This document shows, piece after piece, positions 1-6,848 of a stretch of 14,576 nucleotides of DNA. This DNA is from an uncultured Rhodobacterales bacterium (GTDB lineage: Bacteria > Pseudomonadota > Alphaproteobacteria > Rhodobacterales > Rhodobacteraceae). The first letter of the stretch is position 1. Each line of letters begins with the position of its first letter. The notes beneath the pieces are model-generated. The model was not told the origin of the DNA. It saw nothing but the letters and a program-made list of their open reading frames with translations, and did no database searches. Location: positions 1 to 14,576 of the forward strand of contig CALCGO010000041.1 of the NCBI GenBank assembly GCA_937901055.1. Reading direction: 5' to 3'. Made by a program: the position numbers and the translations under genes.

Positions 1-1
1 G

Positions 2-295
2 GGAGGGCGTGTTTATCTGTTTGAGGGGCCGTTGTTAAAAGATGTAATGGAATCTGTCGGGGCGATGGGCGACGTTGTGACGATCCGTGCATTAGACGGG
101 TATGCCGTCGATATTTCACTTGCGGACGCTTACGCAGCCGGTGCGGTTGTAGCGTTGAAGCGCGACGGTATTCCTTTTGCTATCGGGGATTTCGGGCCAA
201 CACATGTGATATTCCCGAGGGCTGACCGCGCCGATCTGGCTGATATGAACGACGATTGGTGGGTCTGGTCGATTTATCATATCCACGTGGAATAG
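2..295 (+). CDS. Molybdopterin-binding oxidoreductase-type protein, C-terminal fragment (5' end outside window)
   Basis: The reading frame is open from the first full codon of the window to a TAG at 293-295, giving 97 residues. The visible part resembles the C-terminal half of small single-domain proteins of the oxidoreductase molybdopterin-binding (sulfite oxidase/YedY-like) fold. It has FEGPLLKDVME near the start, then a V-T-I-R-A-L-D-G-Y-A-V-D strand pattern, a D-G-I-P/D-F-G-P segment, an I-F-P-R-A-D loop and a closing W-V-W-S-I-Y. The frame runs through the first possible starts and FEGPLL matches the interior of the family, so the gene begins upstream. Cofactor ligands, if present, lie outside the window. 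Such proteins are usually exported and of unknown substrate. The family call comes from remembered pattern and is moderately sure; the exact function cannot be stated. Confidence 0.6.
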   Translation, partial: GGRVYLFEGPLLKDVMESVGAMGDVVTIRALDGYAVDISLADAYAAGAVVALKRDGIPFAIGDFGPTHVIFPRADRADLADMNDDWWVWSIYHIHVE

Positions 296-304
296 ATGAT
301 TTCG

Positions 305-324
305 GGGTTGGCCTGCGCCAACCC
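305..324 (+). terminator. Perfect 8-bp hairpin after the first gene, possible terminator
   Basis: GGGTTGGC (305-312) and GCCAACCC (317-324) are exact inverted repeats around a 4-base CTGC loop. The hairpin starts 10 bases after the stop codon of the upstream gene and lies 46 bases before lysA. No T-tract follows (the next bases are TATCCCTTATA), so it is not a textbook intrinsic terminator. It may act as a weak or Rho-assisted terminator or as a 3'-end stabiliser. Confidence 0.45.
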
Positions 325-370
325 TATCCCTTATACCTAAAGCCTGATTTAGCAATATGGATCAAGCTTG

Positions 371-1639
371 ATGGACCACTTTATCTACCGCAACGGCGCA
401 CTCCACGCCGAGGATGTTTCTATAAACGAGATCGCCTCGGCTGTCGGAACGCCGTTTTACGTGTATTCGACAGCGACGCTGGAACGCCATTATCAGGTGT
501 TTGACGAGGCATTGGCGGGAATGGATCACTTCATTTGTTATGCGATGAAAGCCAACTCCAACATGGCGGTGCTGCGGACAATGGCCGCGATGGGCGCTGG
601 CATGGATGTGGTATCGGGTGGCGAATATGCGCGCGCGATTGCTGCCGGCGTGCCAGGCGAGCACATTGTTTTTTCTGGTGTTGGTAAAACGCGCGAGGAA
701 ATGGGCGCGGCCCTGACAGGTGGTATTCGCCAGTTTAATGTGGAGAGCGAACCCGAGATGCGGGTGCTGAACGAGGTCGCGTTATCTCTGGGCAAAGTGG
801 CCCCGATCACGGTGCGTGTTAACCCCGACGTGGACGCCAAAACACATGCGAAGATTGCGACGGGCAAGTCCGAAAACAAGTTTGGCATTCCGATATCGAA
901 AGCCCGTGAAGTTTACGCCGAAGCCGCAAGCCTGAAGGGGTTGGAGGTCGGCGGTATTGACGTGCATATTGGCAGTCAGTTAACGGATTTGCAGCCCTAC
1001 GAAGACGCCTTCAACAAAGTGGCGGAGTTAACCGAAACGTTGCGGGCGGACGGACATGATATCCGTAGGCTCGATTTAGGTGGCGGCCTTGGGATTCCTT
1101 ACGAGCGCTCCAACGAGGCGCCGCCGTTGCCAATAGAGTATGGCGAGGTAATCCGTCGAACCGTTGGCCATCTGGGCTGTGAAATTGAAATCGAACCGGG
1201 GCGCCTGATTGCAGGAAATGCCGGATTGCTGGTTACGTCGGTTATCTATCGCAAGGAAGGCGAGGGCCGAAATTTCCTGATTGTCGATGCGGCGATGAAC
1301 GACCTGATCCGGCCAGCGATGTATGAAGCGCATCACGACATTATCCCCGCGATCGAGCCTGAGGTGGGCATGGAACCCACGCCGCACGATATCGTCGGCC
1401 CGGTTTGCGAGAGTGGCGACACTTTCGCCAAGGAACGCAACATGCCTGCGATGGCAACCGGAGATTTGATGGTGTTTCGGTCTGCCGGGGCATACGGCGC
1501 GGTGATGGCGAGCGAATATAATTCGCGCCCTCTTATCCCCGAGGTTCTGGTGAAGGGCGATCAATTTGCCGTGGTTAGGGCGCGCCCGACCTATGAAGAA
1601 ATGATTAACCGCGATACAATTCCAGATTGGATGGCATGA
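371..1639 (+). CDS. lysA: Diaminopimelate decarboxylase
   Basis: This cytoplasmic PLP enzyme (fold type III) decarboxylates meso-diaminopimelate to L-lysine, the last step of lysine synthesis, and draws on the peptidoglycan precursor pool. The 422-residue product has the usual family length. Visible signatures are YAMKANSN with the Schiff-base Lys at about residue 60, the HIGSQ motif (His about 199), the glycine-rich phosphate-binding DLGGGLGIPY, EIEPGR, and CESGD with the catalytic Cys at about 346. A-Y-G-A-V-M-A-S-E-Y-N-S-R-P near the C-terminus supplies the Tyr contacting PLP. ATG at 371 is preferred over the TTG one codon upstream because relatives begin MDHF-Y-R-G-A-L-H-A-E-D; the ribosome-binding site is weak. 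The DUF4175 gene follows after 37 bases with no terminator, so the two are probably cotranscribed. Confidence 0.96.
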   Translation: MDHFIYRNGALHAEDVSINEIASAVGTPFYVYSTATLERHYQVFDEALAGMDHFICYAMKANSNMAVLRTMAAMGAGMDVVSGGEYARAIAAGVPGEHIVFSGVGKTREEMGAALTGGIRQFNVESEPEMRVLNEVALSLGKVAPITVRVNPDVDAKTHAKIATGKSENKFGIPISKAREVYAEAASLKGLEVGGIDVHIGSQLTDLQPYEDAFNKVAELTETLRADGHDIRRLDLGGGLGIPYERSNEAPPLPIEYGEVIRRTVGHLGCEIEIEPGRLIAGNAGLLVTSVIYRKEGEGRNFLIVDAAMNDLIRPAMYEAHHDIIPAIEPEVGMEPTPHDIVGPVCESGDTFAKERNMPAMATGDLMVFRSAGAYGAVMASEYNSRPLIPEVLVKGDQFAVVRARPTYEEMINRDTIPDWMA

Positions 1640-1676
1640 GTCGCTAACGGCGCGCGCGGACAATCGGGATGACGGA

Positions 1677-4109
1677 ATGAACCAGCTTTGGGCAGGTTAC
1701 GTTGACAAAAGATACGGGAGCATAATTCGGGCGTTGCGCTTGCGCTTAGCCTTGTCACGTGGCGCGCTATGGCTGGAAGTTCTGGTGCGCCGCTTTTGGC
1801 AATTTTGGACGCTAGCATTGTTTTTTTACGCATTCGTGGCATTTGGCGGACTAAACCTGCTTTCATCGAATGTAGCACGAGGGTTGGTCGCCGCCGTTTT
1901 TCTATGCGGGTTAGCGTTGTTAGTCTTCGGTTTGCGAGGCATGAAAATCCCCAATCGCGAAGCGGCGATTGATCGTCTTGATGCAGAGAGTGGCCCGCTG
2001 GCTTCGTTGCGGGACCAATCCGCGACCGGAACGGATGACGTACTGACCCGCGCGTTGTGGGAAAAACATCAGACACAAATGGCGGCGCGGGCAGCGGAGC
2101 TAAAACCCGCGCCACCCGATTTAAGATTGGCATCGTTCGACCAATATGGGTTGCGGTTGATGGCCTTGGTTTGTGCGACAATGGCAGGTTTTTTCGCGCC
2201 TTCGGGTGCTCTGACATCTGTCAAAGATGCGATTTCGCTGCCGGTTCTCGGGGCTAGCACGGGCGCGAGCATCGAGGCTTGGGCGACCCCTCCGTCCTAT
2301 ACGGGCAGACCACAGGTTTATCTGGCAGAGGTGGCAGACGGAGTTGTTCTTGATCTTCCTGTTGGCACCGAGATCGTGATGCAAGTTTACGGTGGATCCG
2401 ACGACGTGGCGCTAAACGAGACCATTTCGGATGCGGGGGCAGTGTTTTCGGGCGATAAAACAACGGTACGGAACGCGACGGTGACGGTTAGGCAGTCCGG
2501 TGACGTGGAGGTGCTGGACGATGGCGCAGTGCTGGATGATTGGAGAATACTTGCGACACAGGACAACGCGCCAAATCTGATCGTGATTGAAGAGGTCGGG
2601 CAGACAACCTCTGGGGCGCTGCGGTTGCCGTTTGAAGCGACGGATGATTACGGGATAGTGACGGGTAGCGCGCAGATCACATTGGATTTGGAAAGTGTGG
2701 ACCGGCGGTTCGGGTTGACGCCGGACCCTGCCGCCCGGGAGCCTTTAGTAGCAAATTTGCCGCTACCGTTTCGTGGTGCAACGGACGATGTCTCTGAAGT
2801 TTTGATTGAGGATTTCAGTAAAGATTTGTGGGTTGGAATGCCCGTCGAAATTACGCTAACTGTGCGGGACGCTGCGGCGCAGGTTGGTGAAGTCCGAACG
2901 TTCGGCACCTTGCCCGGCAAGCGGTTTTATGTGCCTCTCGCGGCGGCTTTTGCCGAACAACGGCGGGATTTGTTGTGGTCGCCGGAAAATGACCAGCGGG
3001 TATTGCGAGTACTTAAAGCGGTGACAAATATGCCCAGTGACCTTGCGTTGTCCAGCGGGTCGTATTTGCAAATTCGATCTGCCATTCGGCGGTACGAGGG
3101 GATGCTGGATGACGGCGTGTCAGCCGACGAGCGAGCCGAGATTACCGACACGTTCTGGGATATTGCCGTGTTTTTGGAGGATGGCGACCTTGGTGATGCG
3201 CGGGAACGTTTACGGCGCGCACAAGAAAAATTGTTGCAAGCGATCGAGCAACAGGCCGAACAAGAAGAAATCACCAACCTGATGGAAGAACTACGTGAAG
3301 CGACGGACGAGTATCTGGAAATGCTGGCAGCCGAGGCCGGGCAAAATCAGGAACCGTCCGAAACTGCGCAACAGCCCGACGGCAACGAGCAATTGCGTCA
3401 AATGATGGACGAGTTGCAGCGACTGGCGGAAAATGGAGAGTCTGATGCCGCGCGGAAATTGCTGGAAGAAATGCGCCAGATGCTGGAAGATGCACAGGTA
3501 GCCCAGCAGAATGGCGGGAATTCCGAGCAACTTGACCAGATGCAAGATGCGCTCGGTCAACAGCAGGCCTTGTCGGATGACACATTTCAGCAGTTACAGG
3601 AACTGTTGGAAAATGGTGATGCTGACTCGTCAGAAATGGCCGAAGCATTGGCCGCGCAACAGGAAGCCTTGCGCGAATTACTAGAAAGCTTGCAAGCCCA
3701 ACAAAGCGATTCTTCCGGGGAGGCAACTGGCGAAGCGGGCGAAAACATGGAGGCTTCACGCGATTTTCTTGGCGAGGGTGATCTGGGCCAAGCCTTGAAC
3801 GAACAAGCTGATGCTATCGAAAATTTACGCGAGTCTATCCGGCGTCTTGGCGAGGAAATGCAACAAGCCGGACAAGGGCGCAATGGTCTGCAAGAGGGCG
3901 AAACGCAGAACACACCCGCGGCCGATGACCCTTTGGGGCGACCATTGGGGCGCACGGGTACGACGGAATCGGGCGAAACCTACGTACCGGATCAAAATGC
4001 CTCCGAACGCGCGCGAGAGTTGTTGGACGAGATCCGCCGTAGGTCCGGCGATATCGAGCGGCCAGAAGCGGAAATCGAGTATCTGAAGCGGCTACTCGAT
4101 CGTTTTTAG
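1677..4109 (+). CDS. DUF4175/TIGR02302 family membrane protein
   Basis: The predicted protein has 810 residues and its molecular function is unknown. The N-terminus is short and basic, followed by hydrophobic segments at about residues 41-60, 69-88 and 158-176, which suggests an inner-membrane anchor. Next comes a large beta-rich, probably periplasmic part (about 190-430) with repeated strand patterns such as GTEIVMQVYGGSDD. From about 510 to 740 it is dominated by Gln, Glu, Ala and Leu, with heptad-like repeats (LLEEMRQMLED and similar), consistent with a long coiled coil. The extreme C-terminus (ARELLDEIRRRSG...AEIEYLKRLLDRF) is the conserved family ending. ATG 1677 lies 37 bases after lysA, suggesting one transcript. 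The last four bases overlap the convergent zinc-ribbon gene. The family assignment rests on architecture and the conserved ends. Confidence 0.85.
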   Translation: MNQLWAGYVDKRYGSIIRALRLRLALSRGALWLEVLVRRFWQFWTLALFFYAFVAFGGLNLLSSNVARGLVAAVFLCGLALLVFGLRGMKIPNREAAIDRLDAESGPLASLRDQSATGTDDVLTRALWEKHQTQMAARAAELKPAPPDLRLASFDQYGLRLMALVCATMAGFFAPSGALTSVKDAISLPVLGASTGASIEAWATPPSYTGRPQVYLAEVADGVVLDLPVGTEIVMQVYGGSDDVALNETISDAGAVFSGDKTTVRNATVTVRQSGDVEVLDDGAVLDDWRILATQDNAPNLIVIEEVGQTTSGALRLPFEATDDYGIVTGSAQITLDLESVDRRFGLTPDPAAREPLVANLPLPFRGATDDVSEVLIEDFSKDLWVGMPVEITLTVRDAAAQVGEVRTFGTLPGKRFYVPLAAAFAEQRRDLLWSPENDQRVLRVLKAVTNMPSDLALSSGSYLQIRSAIRRYEGMLDDGVSADERAEITDTFWDIAVFLEDGDLGDARERLRRAQEKLLQAIEQQAEQEEITNLMEELREATDEYLEMLAAEAGQNQEPSETAQQPDGNEQLRQMMDELQRLAENGESDAARKLLEEMRQMLEDAQVAQQNGGNSEQLDQMQDALGQQQALSDDTFQQLQELLENGDADSSEMAEALAAQQEALRELLESLQAQQSDSSGEATGEAGENMEASRDFLGEGDLGQALNEQADAIENLRESIRRLGEEMQQAGQGRNGLQEGETQNTPAADDPLGRPLGRTGTTESGETYVPDQNASERARELLDEIRRRSGDIERPEAEIEYLKRLLDRF

Positions 4110-5293
4110 TTGAAGAACCTGGTCAGTATCGCATTGTAGGCCTGCATTACCAAATCCCACACATACGCGCCCAAAACTTCGGCTTTGGTGCGAAGTAGGT
4201 CAACGAAAGTGGCGTAGCTTTCCAGATACGGCCCGACTGCCGGTATATATTCGGTGATCGTGTTGCGGGCGATATAAACCGCGCCGAGGATTACAAACAC
4301 TAGCAGAATAAACGATAGGCCGCGGCGGAATCGGCGGGCGGGGACCTGTTCTTTCAGTTCTTCTGTTGTCAATTTCACGGATTTTGAGCGGACGGAATCT
4401 TTCAAGGCTTCTACGTTGGGTGTGCGTGCGCGCGGCCCCCCGAGTTCGACCGGAACATCGGAAATATCCCTCCCTGCCGATTTAGGAGCGTCTTCGAGAG
4501 CATCCTCGATGGCCATCTGTTCGTTCAAGGCCGCGGATATTAAATCGTCGTCCATGTTGTCCAACGCGTCGTCGGATGTTTCTTCCAATGCGGTGAATTC
4601 AGGTTCGCTTTTATCCGCGGAGCTGTCATCGGTTTCAGGTTCATCGTCGTCGCCGTTGGATGGGTCATTCCAAACGAAGTCCGAGAAACCTTCTTCGCTG
4701 TCAGCCGCAGCGTCCCACGGGCGATCCTCATCGTCGTCATCGTCGGCTGAGAGTTCCGCTTCGTCAGGGACTACGGGTTGAGTTTGGATTGGTGGCATGT
4801 CGTCAGGGGGGGAGTATTCTGAATCAGTGCTTTCGCTATCTGAATCGGAGCGCGCTTCCTGTGCCAGCGCGGCGATCTCCTTCCAGATGGGGTTTTCATC
4901 TTCATCGTCGTCATCGTCTAACGCATCTGGTTCGACCGGATCATCTGCAAGATCGTCATTTTCAGTTTCTGGCTCCGGTACGGTACCGTCCAGCTCTTCC
5001 AGCTCTGCTATTTCGTCGTCTTGAGTGTCTTCGTCGGGTTCTTCGTCCATGATAGATGCGGTTGCATCCTCCAGCGGAACCTCTTCGGCTTCTAACGTTT
5101 CGTCTTCTTCGGAGCTAATTTCTTCGCCATCGTCTACCACTGCGCCGGCGAGACGTGGGTTGGTGGCTTCGCCGTTTCGGGCTTGCGTCCATACAGTCAT
5201 GCATTCGGTGCACTGAACGTCCTGACCCGTGAAGGAAATATCATTCTCGTCAACATCGTATTGTGTTGAACAGGTCGGACATGTAATTCGCAT
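4106..5293 (-). CDS. MJ0042-type zinc-ribbon protein with acidic linker and one membrane segment
   Basis: The 395-residue protein opens with a zinc ribbon of the MJ0042/zinc_ribbon_5 type: Cys 5 and 8 (CPTC) and Cys 28 and 31 (CTEC), likely binding one zinc. A very long Asp/Glu/Ser-rich, probably disordered stretch follows (about 45-290), including runs such as DDDDDEDE. A basic patch (PARRFRRG, about 317-325) then leads into a single hydrophobic segment (about 326-343) and an amphipathic tail of about 50 residues. This order suggests a cytoplasmic N-terminus and an inner-membrane anchor. ATG 5293 is preferred over the GTG two codons upstream: a GAGG ribosome site (5303-5300) sits six bases before the ATG, while the GTG lies inside that gap. 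The gene faces DUF4175 tail to tail with overlapping stop codons. Function is unknown. Confidence 0.83.
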   Translation of the reverse strand: MRITCPTCSTQYDVDENDISFTGQDVQCTECMTVWTQARNGEATNPRLAGAVVDDGEEISSEEDETLEAEEVPLEDATASIMDEEPDEDTQDDEIAELEELDGTVPEPETENDDLADDPVEPDALDDDDDEDENPIWKEIAALAQEARSDSDSESTDSEYSPPDDMPPIQTQPVVPDEAELSADDDDDEDRPWDAAADSEEGFSDFVWNDPSNGDDDEPETDDSSADKSEPEFTALEETSDDALDNMDDDLISAALNEQMAIEDALEDAPKSAGRDISDVPVELGGPRARTPNVEALKDSVRSKSVKLTTEELKEQVPARRFRRGLSFILLVFVILGAVYIARNTITEYIPAVGPYLESYATFVDLLRTKAEVLGAYVWDLVMQAYNAILTRFFN

Positions 5294-5315
5294 AACCACC
5301 TCAATAAAAATACGG

Positions 5316-5334
5316 GATTCGCATAAAACGAATC
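5316..5334. promoter_or_regulatory. GATTCG-N7-CGAATC inverted repeat in the divergent spacer
   Basis: GATTCG (5316-5321) and CGAATC (5329-5334) are exact inverted repeats around CATAAAA. The site lies 23 bases upstream of the zinc-ribbon ATG and 125 bases upstream of the acyltransferase start. It could be an operator for a dimeric regulator, or an RNA hairpin in the zinc-ribbon leader. Confidence 0.35.
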
Positions 5335-5347
5335 ATCAATAAACACA

Positions 5348-5376
5348 GTTTTACCCATGACGCCGCAGCTTTCCAA
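5348..5376 (-). promoter_or_regulatory. Candidate sigma-70-like promoter for the zinc-ribbon gene
   Basis: Read on the minus strand, TTGGAA (5376-5371) and TAAAAC (5353-5348) are separated by exactly 17 bases, each matching four of six consensus positions. Transcription would start near 5340, giving a leader of about 45 bases that contains the GATTCG palindrome. Alphaproteobacterial promoters are degenerate, so this is only a candidate. Confidence 0.3.
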
Positions 5377-5400
5377 GCGTTCCGACGCAATCTGGTGATG

Positions 5401-5429
5401 TTGTCTTTTAAAGCGGTGAAAGATAAACG
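5401..5429 (+). promoter_or_regulatory. Candidate promoter for the acyltransferase gene
   Basis: TTGTCT (5401-5406) and TAAACG (5424-5429) are 17 bases apart and lie about 30 bases before the acyltransferase start codon. The -35 match is fair and the -10 match is weak, so this is a low-confidence guess based on spacing and position. Confidence 0.25.
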
Positions 5430-5459
5430 GTTTCAAAGAGATAAATTCAGGTGAGTTTC

Positions 5460-6179
5460 ATGCTACTTATTCGATCCCAGTTTGCCAATTTGATCATGTA
5501 TTTGTTGTTGGCGATAATCGGAATTCTTGGCCTGCCCTTGGCAATCTGGTCGCGCACCGGTGCGTTGATGGTTATCAAAGCCTATTGTGCGTCGGTTTTC
5601 TGGTTGTACCGCGTGACTTGCGGGCTGCATGTGGAATTCCGCGGGAAGGTGCCCGAGGGGGAAGTGTTGGTTTGCTCCAAGCATATGTCATTTATGGACG
5701 TGTTGATGCTGGCTTATATGTTGCCGCGCGTGAAGTTTATCATGAAACGTGAACTGATCTGGGCGCCGGTACTTGGATTTTATGGCTGGCGCATCGGATG
5801 CCCGCCTGTAGCGCGGGGCAAGAAAGGTTCGGCTATTAAGTCGATGGTGAGGCACCTTGAGGCCGATAAAGACATCGGCCAAACGACAATTTTCCCACAA
5901 GGAACGCGGGTATTACCAGGCGCTAAGGATCCGTACAAAGTCGGACCTGGCGTGATTTATACGCGTATGGATAAAGACTGTGTGCCCGTCGCCACGAATG
6001 TAGGTGTGTTCTGGGCGCGGCGTTCAGCGGTTCGTAAACCGGGAACAGCAGTGTTGGAGTTTCTGGAACCCATCCCCGCAGGGTTGGGGGTTAAAGAATT
6101 TATGGCCAAGCTTGAGAACGTTATCGAGACGAATTCGGACCGCCTGATGGTCGAGGCTGGATACGAATTCGAGAAGTAG
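5460..6179 (+). CDS. Lysophospholipid (1-acyl-sn-glycerol-3-phosphate) acyltransferase, PlsC family
   Basis: The 239-residue protein has a hydrophobic N-terminal segment (about 8-30) and the PlsC domain. It carries the catalytic HX4D motif as HMSFMD (His 75, Asp 80), the substrate-positioning K-R-E-L-I-W-A-P-V-L-G-F-Y-G-W block (about 96-110), and FPQGTR (145-150) where most relatives have FPEGTR. The family transfers an acyl chain from acyl-ACP or acyl-CoA to a lysophospholipid at the inner membrane to make phosphatidic acid; a related ornithine-lipid role cannot be excluded. ATG 5460 is chosen over the in-frame GTG 5451 because AGGTGA (5449-5454) makes a strong ribosome site five bases before the ATG and overlaps the GTG. 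Its TAG abuts the HPr stop codon head-on. In related genomes this gene often follows ftsE-ftsX, which are absent here. Confidence 0.87.
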   Translation: MLLIRSQFANLIMYLLLAIIGILGLPLAIWSRTGALMVIKAYCASVFWLYRVTCGLHVEFRGKVPEGEVLVCSKHMSFMDVLMLAYMLPRVKFIMKRELIWAPVLGFYGWRIGCPPVARGKKGSAIKSMVRHLEADKDIGQTTIFPQGTRVLPGAKDPYKVGPGVIYTRMDKDCVPVATNVGVFWARRSAVRKPGTAVLEFLEPIPAGLGVKEFMAKLENVIETNSDRLMVEAGYEFEK

Positions 6180-6440
6180 CTACTTGCCTTCGCCAAACAG
6201 GTTGTCGACCAGCGATTTCAGCGCATGTGCTAATTCATCCGCTTGCGGGCCAGTGGTTTTCACTTCGATCTGAGTGCCACAGGCGGCTGCCAACATAAGC
6301 AAACCCATGATGCTGTCACCGGACGCTTCATTGCCGTCGCGAAAAACTGCGGCGTCGGCATCGTAATGTTCAACAACGTCGACAAATCTGGCCGAGGCGC
6401 GGGCATGTAGCCCTTTTACATTTTTGATATCTAGGATCAT
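6180..6440 (-). CDS. ptsH: Phosphocarrier protein HPr
   Basis: This is an 86-residue cytoplasmic HPr. KGLHARASARFV contains the His that receives phosphate from enzyme I (His 12). GDSIMGLLMLAA contains the regulatory Ser (Ser 43) that HPr kinase modifies. The His-to-Ser distance of 31 residues equals that of well-known HPr proteins (15 and 46), so both sites are intact. An AAGGG ribosome site lies about seven bases before the ATG. It is the last gene of the chvI operon, 15 bases after the EIIA gene. No sugar-specific EIIB or EIIC and no enzyme I is nearby. HPr here is therefore probably regulatory, fed by an enzyme I (perhaps the nitrogen-type PtsP) encoded elsewhere. Confidence 0.96.
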   Translation of the reverse strand: MILDIKNVKGLHARASARFVDVVEHYDADAAVFRDGNEASGDSIMGLLMLAAACGTQIEVKTTGPQADELAHALKSLVDNLFGEGK

Positions 6441-6455
6441 AACAAACCCTTTGCG

Positions 6456-6848
6456 TTAAGCAGTGATTTTTGAGGTGCAGTCCAAATACTTGTGCCCCGC
6501 GGTAACGGCGCGGGCGACGGCCTCTTTCAAACCCATCCGGCGGGCTTTGGCGAGTTTCACGAGTAATGGAAGATTGGTGCCATATATAACGGCGCGGTTA
6601 TCGGCTTTGCAGGCCTCGACCGCCAGATTGGACGGTGTACCACCGAACATGTCGGTCACCACGACAACACCGTCACCTGTGTCGACTGCTTTTACAGCCG
6701 CATCAATTTCGGCCTGTTTTTCGGCGCGGTCGCATTCAGCGCCGATGGCGATAGACTGGATGCCGGATTGTTGACCAACAACATGTTCTAACGCCAACAG
6801 ATATTCGCGCGCTAAACCTCCATGGGCTACAATTACAATACCAATCAC
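6456..6848 (-). CDS. manX: PTS EIIA component, mannose/fructose-type (regulatory EIIA-Man)
   Basis: The 130-residue single-domain protein of the EIIA-Man family begins MIGIVIVAHGGLA, where His 9 is the expected phosphorylated residue. D-M-F-G-G-T-P-S-N-L-A is the second family signature (about 67-77). There is no attached EIIB domain, and no IIC/IID permease is in the window, so the protein likely ends a phosphorelay used for signalling. In rhizobia the homologue in the same gene order is called manX. The start is GTG at 6848, whose bases overlap the rapZ stop as GTGA (6848-6845), a translational-coupling arrangement. AAAGGAA lies about 11 bases upstream, inside rapZ. Together with HPr and HprK it forms the incomplete PTS typical of alphaproteobacteria. 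Confidence 0.92.
   Translation of the reverse strand: MIGIVIVAHGGLAREYLLALEHVVGQQSGIQSIAIGAECDRAEKQAEIDAAVKAVDTGDGVVVVTDMFGGTPSNLAVEACKADNRAVIYGTNLPLLVKLAKARRMGLKEAVARAVTAGHKYLDCTSKITA

Noticed and set aside
1076..1663. 195-codon minus-strand frame inside lysA
   Set aside because: lysA is clearly coding on the plus strand with all its motifs; the antisense frame has no domain signal.
3271..3759. 162-codon minus-strand frame inside the DUF4175 gene
   Set aside because: It is an antisense shadow of the Gln/Glu-rich coiled-coil region with no ribosome site or recognisable domain.
4416..5216. Ser-rich plus-strand open frames opposite the zinc-ribbon gene
   Set aside because: They are the antisense reading of its Asp/Glu codons (TCG/TCA/TCT from CGA/TGA/AGA-type complements) and have no start context or family match.
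5308..5454. Open plus-strand frame across the zinc-ribbon/acyltransferase spacer
   Set aside because: It lacks a plausible start with a ribosome site, resembles neither FtsE nor FtsX nor any other family I know, and overlaps the promoter region; probably chance.
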